From Gleimia hominis (GTDB taxonomy: Bacteria > Actinomycetota > Actinomycetes > Actinomycetales > Actinomycetaceae): a DNA stretch of 64,000 bases. The notes beneath the pieces are model-generated. The model was given only the letters and a program-made list of their open reading frames with translations. It was not told where the DNA came from and made no database searches. The stretch covers positions 1,178,001 through 1,242,000 of the forward strand of contig NZ_JASXSX010000001.1 of assembly GCF_032085515.1 (NCBI RefSeq), in the 5' to 3' direction. Positions 17,794 through 24,635 of this stretch are shown here, in pieces (positions within the stretch are counted from its first letter, which is position 1; every line of letters starts with the position of its first letter). The position numbers were made by a program, and so were the translations under genes.

Positions 17794-17996
17794 TCTGCTC
17801 CCTCCTAAAACACCCCTCCTAACGTATCGTATTATTGAAACCAAGCGGGTCTCACTTTGACGACCCACAGCCGTGAGCGTTGGCTACGCTCACAATCGGT
17901 CGCGTAACACATCAGTCATGCTGACGACTGTGTGCCTACCGATCCTCACCACCGAGAACCTTCACTCGCTGTGACGTAGTTCCTTACCGCTTTTCT

Positions 17997-18024
17997 TTGA
18001 ACCTACCTGTAGATTTGGTATGCT
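17997..18024 (+). promoter_or_regulatory. Promoter of rpmF
   Basis: TTGAAC at 17997-18002 and TATGCT at 18019-18024 with a 16-base spacer, about 47 bp upstream of the rpmF start. Good match to a housekeeping sigma promoter. Confidence 0.7.
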
Positions 18025-18070
18025 AACCAGGTTAGTAATTGGTCATCTTTAATAGAGGAGCGGCAAGCAA

Positions 18071-18241
18071 ATGGCAGTTCCAAAGCGGAAAATGTCGCGT
18101 GCGAACACGCGTACGCGCCGAGCTACCTGGAAGGCTAAGCTCACTGACCTGGTGACTATTCGCGTGCAGGGTCGTGAGGTCCGCGTGCCGCGTCGCCTGG
18201 TGAAAGCTTACAAACTAGGTCTGGTAGATATCGACAGCTAA
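18071..18241 (+). CDS. rpmF: 50S ribosomal protein L32
   Basis: 56 residues, reading MAVPKRKMSRANTRTRR at the start and ending KLGLVDIDS. The N-terminal VPKRKMSRANTR pattern is the L32 signature. The four zinc-binding cysteines of the C+ form are absent, so this is the zinc-independent type common as the main copy in Actinobacteria. It has GAGG upstream, its own promoter at 17997 and its own terminator at 18260, so it is a single-gene unit rather than part of a yceD-rpmF operon. Confidence 0.96.
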   Translation: MAVPKRKMSRANTRTRRATWKAKLTDLVTIRVQGREVRVPRRLVKAYKLGLVDIDS

Positions 18242-18259
18242 TCGCTGTTTACGCTATCG

Positions 18260-18290
18260 GTGCCCCTGGGGAAACCAGGGGCACATTTGT
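18260..18290 (+). terminator. Terminator of rpmF
   Basis: A 10-bp stem GTGCCCCTGG / CCAGGGGCAC with a GGAAA loop, followed by ATTTGTGT. Confidence 0.85.
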
Positions 18291-18393
18291 GTAACTAACC
18301 GGCCAACTGTCGTACGATATCAACACGTGTTTAGCGTTTGCTAGGCTGTAAACAACATGTCGTTCTCTTTAACCTCAATGATGCGATGATAAT

Positions 18394-18414
18394 GTGACTG
18401 CGCGCAGTAGTCAC
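18394..18414. promoter_or_regulatory. Palindrome upstream of the GIY-YIG-like gene, possible operator
   Basis: A 12-bp perfect palindrome ACTGCGCGCAGT at 18397-18408 lies inside a broader inverted repeat GTGACT...AGTCAC (18394-18414), 25 bp before the start codon at 18439. A dimeric repressor site is a reasonable guess. Confidence 0.45.
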
Positions 18415-18438
18415 AGTTGAAAGTTCAGGTATTTAACT

Positions 18439-19278
18439 ATGGGATACTATGTATACGCTCTGATGGATCCCAACCGGACTGCGAACAGCCCGAACGGTGA
18501 ATGTTTCTACACCGGCGTTTTTGAGCTTGGTACCACCTGCGAAGACCTAATCGCCGTAGCCACCCAGAGCAGCGATGAAGTTAGAACCCGTGTTAAAACC
18601 TTAGTTTCCCAGGGTCTACGCCCTGAAGTTCACCGCATCTACTATAAGTTGGATCGCGTCCCTCAAGAAAAGGAAGCGGCAGATTCAATCCGGATCGAAT
18701 TCCAAAATGCGTTGCGAGCTGGAACTGTTTCCGACCACTTTGAGCTCACCCGATTGATACCGACTCGCAACGTCAAGTGTGTGAGTATTCCTGGAAACAT
18801 TAATGCGTACGTCGTGTCACTTGGTCCGGCGCGGCGTTGCAAAGAGGTGGAGAATGCAGTTGAGGTTCCAGCGGACGTTCAGGTGAGTAACCTCGCTTCA
18901 GGTTGGTGGCCTTTTGACCGCACCACTACAGCAGTGATCCAAGAAACCCTTGAGCAGCGGACCCCCGTGTACCTGATAACTATTGCCAGCACAGCAGAAG
19001 ATGGAGCGAACCTGGTGGTGCGCGTGTTTGACGTGTGCTCTTTGGAATGGGGATTGAGCCCCATGGGGACGGGGCGCGCACGGTTTCGTGACCTGAGGGC
19101 GGGAACGTCGGATGAACTGCGGCGGCTACGTACCCAGTTGGAGAACGCGCAGCTGTGCGTGGATGGGCGGGCCATGTCAGCGAACAAATTCACTTTACCG
19201 CGCGTGTTGAAAGCACATGGACTCACCGCTTTCCGCGCTACATTCGGACCTGCATTCAAAGAGCTCGAGAACCTCTGA
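18439..19278 (+). CDS. Protein of unknown function with a divergent GIY-YIG-like N-terminus
   Basis: 279 residues. The N-terminus reads YYVYALMDPN at 3-12 and FYTGVFELG at 23-31, which fits the two sequence blocks of LEM3-like GIY-YIG nucleases (YVYxLxDP...FYVGKG). A helix with G-x-x-x-E follows (LVSQGLRPEVHRI at 55-67), and a candidate catalytic Glu is E87 in IRIEFQNAL. The basic K/R expected after the second block is missing (GTTCEDLIAV instead), so nuclease activity is doubtful. Residues 110-279 match nothing I recognise; GWWPFDRTTTAVIQ at about 154-167 and the C-terminal KHGLTAFRATFGPAF-like end are distinctive. The gene is alone, with a palindrome before it and a hairpin after it. Confidence 0.7.
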   Translation: MGYYVYALMDPNRTANSPNGECFYTGVFELGTTCEDLIAVATQSSDEVRTRVKTLVSQGLRPEVHRIYYKLDRVPQEKEAADSIRIEFQNALRAGTVSDHFELTRLIPTRNVKCVSIPGNINAYVVSLGPARRCKEVENAVEVPADVQVSNLASGWWPFDRTTTAVIQETLEQRTPVYLITIASTAEDGANLVVRVFDVCSLEWGLSPMGTGRARFRDLRAGTSDELRRLRTQLENAQLCVDGRAMSANKFTLPRVLKAHGLTAFRATFGPAFKELENL

Positions 19279-19353
19279 AGCCGAAAAAGTATTTACAGCA
19301 TAGAGAACTTGTGATGCCTCGCGAATTTGTAAAGTTCGAGAACTTGTAAAGCG
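19263..19353. repeat. Stop-codon-spanning repeat at the end of the GIY-YIG-like gene
   Basis: The last codons and stop (GCTCGAGAACCTCTGAAGCC at 19263-19282) recur in diverged form at 19298-19318 and 19334-19353 (core CGAGAACTTGT followed by GATGCC or AAAGCG). Spacing is about 35 bp. Confidence 0.6.
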
Positions 19354-19408
19354 TGGCATCTACAGTTTTGTACCTACCGTTTTCGATTGGTTGGTTGGCG
19401 CATAAGTA

Positions 19409-19443
19409 ATGCTGGTGCACCCGCATGAGCGGGGCACCAGCAT
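19409..19443. terminator. Long hairpin between convergent genes, bidirectional terminator-like
   Basis: ATGCTGGTGC pairs with GCACCAGCAT and the stem continues with CCCGC / GCGGG around an ATGA loop, with one bulged A. It lies 130 bp after the GIY-YIG-like gene and 30 bp after ettA, which converge on it. U tracts are poor on both sides. Confidence 0.7.
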
Positions 19444-19473
19444 GTTGTTAACCGACTGGTAGGTGGACGATTC

Positions 19474-21156
19474 TTAGTCGCGTTTTAACCTGCGGTGGGT
19501 CACGCGGTGTGGCCGCGCGGCCTCTTCACCTAGGCGTTCGACCTTGTTCTTCTCGTAGCTTTCGAAGTTACCTTCGAACCAGTACCATTGCGCGGGGTTT
19601 TCTTCCGTGCCTTCCCAAGCCAGGATGTGGGTGGCGACACGGTCAAGGAACCACCTATCGTGGGTTACCACTACGGCGCAACCGGGGAAGTTCTCTAACG
19701 CGTTCTCTAACGAGCTGAGCGTCTCCACGTCTAGGTCGTTCGTTGGTTCGTCGAGCAGTAACAGGTTCCCACCTTGTTTGAGGGTTAGCGCGAGGTTTAG
19801 GCGGTTGCGCTCACCACCTGAGAGGACCCCCGCTGGCTTCTGCTGGTCCGCACCTTTGAAACCGAACGCTGAAACGTAAGCGCGGGAGGGCATCTCTACG
19901 TTCCCAACTTCGATGTAGTCCATGCCGTCGGAAACTACTTCCCACAGGGTTTTATCCGGGTCAATCCCCGCGCGGTTTTGGTCTACGTAAGAGATCTTTA
20001 CGGTTTCACCCACTTTCAGATCTCCACCGTCCAGTGGTTCGAGGCCCACGATGGTCTTGAACAGCGTGGTCTTACCAACCCCGTTGGGGCCGATCACACC
20101 GACGATGCCGTTGCGTGGAAGAGAGAACGACAGGTCGTCAATGAGCACTCGATCGCCGAAACCTTTACGCAGGTTCCTCGCCTCAATCACCACGTTTCCA
20201 AGCCGTGGACCCGGTGGAATCTGAATCTCGTCAAAGTCGAGCTTGCGGGTCCGCTTGGCCTCTTCCGCCATCTCTTCGTAGCGAGCCAAACGGGCTTTAG
20301 ACTTCGCCTGCCGCCCTTTCGCGTTGGTGCGCACCCACTCCAGTTCATCTTTCAAACGCTTCGCAAGTTTGGCGTCCTTCTCGCCTTGCACGTTGAGTCG
20401 TTCACGTTTCTTCTCTAGGTACGTGGTGTAGTTACCTTCGTACGGGTAGAGGCGGCCGCGGTCGACTTCCGCGATCCACTCCGCCACGTGGTCCAAGAAG
20501 TAGCGGTCGTGGGTAATGGCAATGACCGCACCCGGGTAGGTTTGCAAGTGTTTTTCTAGCCACAGCACCGATTCCGCGTCCAAGTGGTTGGTGGGCTCGT
20601 CGAGCAGCAGCAAGTCAGGCTGTTCCAGCAGTAGTCGGCACAGTGCGACGCGGCGGCGTTCACCACCGGAAAGCACTTTCACATCAGCATCCCCAGGTGG
20701 GCACCGCAGAGCGTCCATCGCCTGCTCCAGTTGAGAATCCAGATCCCAACCATTCACCGCATCAATTTCGGACTGCAGTTTTCCCATTTCTTCCATGAGG
20801 GCATCGAAGTCAGCGTCTGGATCACCCATCTGCTCGGAGACCTCATTGAACCGTTTCAGCTGCTTAACTGTGTCCCACACGCCCAACTGCACGTTTTCTA
20901 ACACAGTTTTGTCTTCGTCAAGTGGGGGTTCTTGCTGCAAGATCCCAACGCTGTAACCCGGGGTGAGCCGAGCCTCACCGTTGGAGGGGGTATCCAAACC
21001 CGCCATGATCTTCAGAATAGAACTCTTACCCGCGCCGTTGGGCCCTACCATGCCTATTTTTGCGCCCGGCAGGAAAGCCATCGTCACGTTATCCAAAATA
21101 ACTTTGTCCCCGTGACGTTTTGACGCCCCAACCATTGAGTAGATGTATTCAGCCAC
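19474..21156 (-). CDS. ettA: Energy-dependent translational throttle protein EttA (ABC-F)
   Basis: 560 residues with two ABC domains and no membrane segments. Walker A motifs are GPNGAGKSS at 38-46 and GPNGVGKTT near 356; signatures are LSGGERRRVALC and LSGGERNRLNLA; Walker B ends are LLLLDEPTNHLD and LLLLDEPTNDLD. The linker between them contains the long charged helices (EKKRERLNVQGEKDAKLAKR) that reach the ribosomal P site. The start MAEYIYSMVGASKRHGDK is typical of EttA. It binds the ribosomal E site and gates the first peptide bond according to ATP/ADP level. The ssb-like gene lies upstream in the same direction. Confidence 0.95.
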   Translation of the reverse strand: MAEYIYSMVGASKRHGDKVILDNVTMAFLPGAKIGMVGPNGAGKSSILKIMAGLDTPSNGEARLTPGYSVGILQQEPPLDEDKTVLENVQLGVWDTVKQLKRFNEVSEQMGDPDADFDALMEEMGKLQSEIDAVNGWDLDSQLEQAMDALRCPPGDADVKVLSGGERRRVALCRLLLEQPDLLLLDEPTNHLDAESVLWLEKHLQTYPGAVIAITHDRYFLDHVAEWIAEVDRGRLYPYEGNYTTYLEKKRERLNVQGEKDAKLAKRLKDELEWVRTNAKGRQAKSKARLARYEEMAEEAKRTRKLDFDEIQIPPGPRLGNVVIEARNLRKGFGDRVLIDDLSFSLPRNGIVGVIGPNGVGKTTLFKTIVGLEPLDGGDLKVGETVKISYVDQNRAGIDPDKTLWEVVSDGMDYIEVGNVEMPSRAYVSAFGFKGADQQKPAGVLSGGERNRLNLALTLKQGGNLLLLDEPTNDLDVETLSSLENALENFPGCAVVVTHDRWFLDRVATHILAWEGTEENPAQWYWFEGNFESYEKNKVERLGEEAARPHRVTHRRLKRD

Positions 21157-21237
21157 TGCGCTCCTAAAAAGTAGTCTTTCAGTGTTTTACCGCTCTACAG
21201 TCTACTCAATGGGTGGGGAAGTAGGCGACAATGCGCA

Positions 21238-21804
21238 TTAACTCACCAGAGCTGATTCTTCCTCTCCAACACCTAACGGATCTGGTTGCGCCTCATCTGT
21301 CTTTGAATGCTCAACCTCGTTCACGTTCGTGTCCACGGTGGGCATTTTATCGCGCTGAAACCGCATCGGTTTAGCATAGTTTGAAACCCCGTACGCTAAA
21401 TCGTGTCCAACAGTTGAGGCGTTAATAACTAACTCCGTGTTCTTCTTCTGACTCGCCTCGTCTTCCCACTCGTTTATTGACAGCCGGCCCGTGGTAATAA
21501 TCGGGTCGCCCTTCGTAACTGAGTGGGCTGCATTTTGTGCCAGTTGGTTCCACATTTTTACGGAGTACCAAGTGGTATCCATGTCGTGCCACGTGCCGGC
21601 CTCATCTCTACCTCGACGCGTGACAGCGAGCCGGAAACGGCCCATCGTGGCACCCGAATCGAGGTAGTAAAGATCGACTGGACCGCCGGCGCGGCCACGG
21701 ATAGTCACATTCACAGTGCCCGAACCTGACGCACGGATGCGGCCCTGCACCGGCATTTCTACTTGCTGCTTGTCATTTTTCTTTGATACTTCGTTGTTGC
21801 TCAC
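21238..21804 (-). CDS. ssb: Single-stranded DNA-binding protein (SSB, second-type paralogue)
   Basis: 188 residues from the GTG at 21804, preferred because AGGAG lies 8 bases before it; a GTG three codons upstream overlaps that site. The OB-fold runs from about residue 17 to 125, with DMDTTWYSVKMWNQLAQNAA and KGDPIITTGRLSINEWEDE being the usual SSB strands. The tail lacks the DDDIPF tip of replicative SSB and ends LGVGEEESALVS, so this is probably the accessory (SsbB-like) protein linked to competence or recombination in Actinobacteria. The window has competence genes comEA/comEC, but not next to it. Confidence 0.85.
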   Translation of the reverse strand: MSNNEVSKKNDKQQVEMPVQGRIRASGSGTVNVTIRGRAGGPVDLYYLDSGATMGRFRLAVTRRGRDEAGTWHDMDTTWYSVKMWNQLAQNAAHSVTKGDPIITTGRLSINEWEDEASQKKNTELVINASTVGHDLAYGVSNYAKPMRFQRDKMPTVDTNVNEVEHSKTDEAQPDPLGVGEEESALVS

Positions 21805-22013
21805 GGTGTCCACTCCTAAAACTTTTAACCATGAATCTCGTTATTGGACACCACTAATACTGGCAACGCGGATGCTCGTAGAAAACCACAGCCCAGCCTC
21901 GTTGTGGAAACTCCAGGGCAAGGCGAGGTTGTGGAAAAAACCCATCCACATCCCGCAGAGGACCTGAAGGCCTGAGGGACCCCACTGTTCGGGAGGACTT
22001 CCCAGCCGAAAAA
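21805..22013. other. ssb leader
   Basis: No gene is seen. A short direct repeat (GTTGTGGAAA with about 30 bp spacing, near 21901 and 21928) is present. The repeat array of the next entry begins at 22014. Confidence 0.4.
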
Positions 22014-22160
22014 GCTCGCTGCCTAAGAAAAGCCGATCAGTTGGATAGGGCTTGTTAGCTGGGAAAGGCCGATCAGCCAGAAAGAGCTTGCTAGCTGGGG
22101 AAAAGCTGGTCAGTCGGAACGAGCTTGCTAGCTGGGAAAGGCCGATCAGCCGGAAAGAGC
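22014..22160. repeat. Degenerate tandem repeat, four 36-37 bp units, touching the orn stop codon
   Basis: Units at about 22014-22050, 22051-22086, 22087-22123 and 22124-22159 share CTTG(C/T)TAGCTGGGAAAG and GCCGATCAGCC(G/A)GAAAGAG. Read on the minus strand the unit starts at the end of orn: the last codons and TAA of orn (CAGTAAGCTC) resemble the internal CAGCTAGCAAGCTC of each unit. Confidence 0.85.
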
Positions 22161-22784
22161 TTACTGGTCGGTGCGGGTAATTCCCAACGCTTCCACTTCG
22201 CGTGCAACCTCTCGGCACTGTTCGCGCGTGGGTCCCTCATCGCGAGGGAACAAAACGCGGCGGTAGTACTCCAGCTCTTGGATGGACTCGCGGATGTCAG
22301 CAAGCGCGCGGTGTCCCCCGTGTTTTTCCGGCGCCTCTTCAAAAGTGCGGTGGAACCAGCGTTTCGCCAGTTCCTTCAACGAAGACACGTCAACAACGCG
22401 GTAGTGGAGGTGGTCTATTACTTCCGGCATGTCGCGTTCTAGGAACATTTTGTCGGTCCCAATCGTGTTGCCGGCAAGCAATCCCTTACCCTTGCGGGGC
22501 ACGAACCGTTTAATATATTGCAGCACCTGCGCTTGCGCCTGCTCCATATCAATGCCGTCAGCAAGATCCTCAAGCAAACCCGACGAAGTGTGCATCTTCC
22601 GCACAAAATCTCCCATGTGGTCCAGCGCGGCATCCGACGGTTTAATGAGTACGTCAATCCCCGGATCCACAATGTTGAGTTGCGCATCCGTCACCACTAC
22701 TGCCACCTCAATGAGCGCATCGTGCTCCAGGTCGAGGCCAGTCATTTCACAGTCAATCCATACCAAGGGTTTGTCAATACTCAT
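22161..22784 (-). CDS. orn: Oligoribonuclease
   Basis: 207 residues. DEDDh exonuclease motifs are visible: VWIDCEMTGLD with D11 and E13, the second Asp in GNTIGTDKMFL near 110, and HRALADIRESI near 163-173 with the catalytic His and last Asp. It degrades 2-5 nt RNA and pGpG in the cytoplasm and is essential in many bacteria. It begins at an ATG at 22784. A 33-bp exact tandem repeat lies in its upstream region and a 36-bp array immediately after its stop. Confidence 0.96.
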   Translation of the reverse strand: MSIDKPLVWIDCEMTGLDLEHDALIEVAVVVTDAQLNIVDPGIDVLIKPSDAALDHMGDFVRKMHTSSGLLEDLADGIDMEQAQAQVLQYIKRFVPRKGKGLLAGNTIGTDKMFLERDMPEVIDHLHYRVVDVSSLKELAKRWFHRTFEEAPEKHGGHRALADIRESIQELEYYRRVLFPRDEGPTREQCREVAREVEALGITRTDQ

Positions 22785-22838
22785 AACTACCAGCTTAGAC
22801 CAAAAACTAGCCCGGCTAAGAGCTGCATAAAAGCGCGA

Positions 22839-22904
22839 TGAATTGGAGCTTTAGCGCGTGAATAAGCCCGCTGAATTGGAGCTTTAGCGCGTGAATAAGC
22901 CCGC
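22839..22904. repeat. 33-bp exact tandem repeat, two copies
   Basis: Copies at 22839-22871 and 22872-22904 are identical; the unit begins TGAATTGGAGCTTTAGCGCG. It lies between the orn start and tRNA-Arg, 55 bp upstream of orn. Confidence 0.93.
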
Positions 22905-22978
22905 ATTCGGCCCCGCGCACGGGCGTGGCAGGCAGAATTCGGTGATTATCCCCGGTTTACTCTAAGCTTGTTCTGAGT

Positions 22979-23051
22979 GCCTCCGTAGCTCAGGGGATAG
23001 AGCAGACGCCTTCTAAGCGTTTGGTCGCGGGTTCGAATCCTGCCGGGGGCG
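22979..23051 (+). tRNA. tRNA-Arg (anticodon UCU)
   Basis: 73 nt: acceptor GCCTCCG with CGGGGGC (one T-G pair), D-loop with AGGGGAT, anticodon loop CTTCTAA giving UCU, T-loop GTTCGAATC, discriminator G. CCA is not encoded. Confidence 0.95.
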
Positions 23052-23059
23052 CAACTACG

Positions 23060-23149
23060 AAACCGGCGCACTATGAAAGACTCGCCACCTCGAATGCCAC
23101 TGCGGAACCGGCGCACCACGAAGGCCGCGCCACCTCGAATGCCACTGCG
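23060..23149. repeat. 45-bp tandem repeat, two copies, after tRNA-Arg
   Basis: 23060-23104 and 23105-23149 are near-identical units starting with AACCGGCGCAC and ending CGCCACCTCGAATGCCACTG. It abuts the 3' end of tesB on the other strand. Confidence 0.9.
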
Positions 23150-23166
23150 GAACTTGAGTGTGCCCG

Positions 23167-24120
23167 CTAGTGCGCCGGCGGGACATTGAACTCAAAGTGT
23201 GATTTCTCACCCGGTTTAGGTTCCAGCACCCGCATCATGGCTTCTTGCATCACTTCAGCCACCAGCACGCCCTCACGTGTAAACACCCGCATGGACCCCA
23301 TTGCCCGGTTCGAACACGTTGAGGGGCAATTCTGATCGAGGAGCAACCAGTCGTTAATATCAAAATCGCGGTGAAACCACATCGCATGGTCCAGCGAGGC
23401 GAGCATCAAACCGGGGGAGAGCCACGACAGTCCACGCGAACGTAACGCCGGTTCCATAATGAACTGATCCAGCACGTACGCCAGCAAAATCCGCCCAACC
23501 AGTGGCGTCGCATTCGGAATCGGCACCCGCGGTTTAATCCACACCTGCTGCGACGAGGCGATCTTCGGTTTTTTATGCATGTACAGCGAATCCTGTACGT
23601 GGCGCGATTCGAAAGCAACCGTATTCCCCAAGTACTTCCCAACCGGATTGTTCATCGTGCGGAAATACTCCAGCGCAGACATTAACTTCTCTGGTTCAGG
23701 CACATCCGGCATGGGAGCAGAATAATCCGGACCATCCTCCCGAATATGGAAGTTTGCTAGCAGCGTGAGGATATCGCGGCCCTCCTGCCTTGCAACCGCT
23801 GTGCGGGAAGAAAACGACCGGCCGTCACGCACCCGCTCCGCCTCAATGTCTATCGGCTTGTGCGGATCCCCGCCTACCAAAAAATACGCGTGCAGCGAAT
23901 GTGGCAGGCGCTCCAGTGGCTCGTCCAGCGTAGAGCAGGCAGCGATCAGCGCCTGTGCCACCACTTGACCGCCGTAAATGCGGCCCATCTGCGGCAGGGA
24001 CTGGGCGCGGAAAGTGTCTGCACCAAGCGGCTGGATAGCTAGAGAACGCAAGACAGCGGCGATTGGTTCATCATCTACTTGCGGAATCTGAATAATAGTC
24101 ACACGCCCATTGTCTTGCAT
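23167..24120 (-). CDS. tesB: Acyl-CoA thioesterase II (TesB)
   Basis: 317 residues, a double hot-dog fold. The first half has GRIYGGQVVAQAL at about 46-58 and LHAYFLVGGD near 77; the second has the catalytic Asp in ASLDHAMWFH, the Thr/Ser site in CPSTCSNRAMGSMRVF and the catalytic Gln in MQEAMMR near 290. TesB hydrolyses medium/long acyl-CoA in the cytoplasm. The ATG at 24120 has no clear ribosome binding site, so the true start could be slightly downstream. Etf, FadD and TesB together hint at some fatty acid handling, but no beta-oxidation genes are in the window. Confidence 0.93.
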   Translation of the reverse strand: MQDNGRVTIIQIPQVDDEPIAAVLRSLAIQPLGADTFRAQSLPQMGRIYGGQVVAQALIAACSTLDEPLERLPHSLHAYFLVGGDPHKPIDIEAERVRDGRSFSSRTAVARQEGRDILTLLANFHIREDGPDYSAPMPDVPEPEKLMSALEYFRTMNNPVGKYLGNTVAFESRHVQDSLYMHKKPKIASSQQVWIKPRVPIPNATPLVGRILLAYVLDQFIMEPALRSRGLSWLSPGLMLASLDHAMWFHRDFDINDWLLLDQNCPSTCSNRAMGSMRVFTREGVLVAEVMQEAMMRVLEPKPGEKSHFEFNVPPAH

Positions 24121-24286
24121 TTCACGAACAAATACACTTCTAAAGCAACAGCGTCCGCAAGTAACCGTGAGTCAAAAGCGGATGGAGACAGGTTCACATT
24201 AACGGTGCAAGCAAAAAAGTGGTCTATTATACAATCGGCCCCAAAGGTACTAATATGCGATAAGGGTCACAATGAAGGGAGTGTTG

Positions 24287-24553
24287 ATGGGAGTTCTTGA
24301 TCCACACGAGTTAGTCACCGCACTGGGCGATTGGGGCAACATAGCAGAAGTTGAACCGTGTTCTCTGCGCATCCGCGTGCAGGTTAAAGACCCGCATAAA
24401 GTAGACGAACAGGCGATTCGCAACCTCAACCCTCTCGCAGTCGTGCAATCAGGCTCCTACGTGCAGATAGTGACCGGGCCGGACGCGGACGTGACGGCGA
24501 AACGCATGCGGGACGCGTGGGAATCCTCAAACCCAGAAGCGCTCAAAGAATAA
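24287..24553 (+). CDS. PTS EIIB domain protein (glucose/GlcNAc family), free-standing
   Basis: 88 residues from the ATG at 24287, chosen because GGGAG lies 5 bases before it; an in-frame ATG at 24272 would add five residues. The phospho-cysteine is C25 in EVEPCSLRIRVQVKD, which matches the C-(T/S)-x-R-x-R-x-x-V-x-D pattern of EIIB-Glc domains, followed by VQIVTGPDADV. EIIB takes phosphate from EIIA and passes it to the sugar bound by EIIC. No EIIC is encoded nearby; an EIIA and a second EIIB lie at 26950-27665. This resembles the split NagF/Crr/NagE system of Streptomyces. Confidence 0.88.
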   Translation: MGVLDPHELVTALGDWGNIAEVEPCSLRIRVQVKDPHKVDEQAIRNLNPLAVVQSGSYVQIVTGPDADVTAKRMRDAWESSNPEALKE

Positions 24554-24635
24554 ACAAAAAACCGCAATCGCGGCTGCTTCCCATAGAATAAGAACCACCG
24601 CGAGTAGTTCCCAACCAGTTAGCAATGGAGTAACG

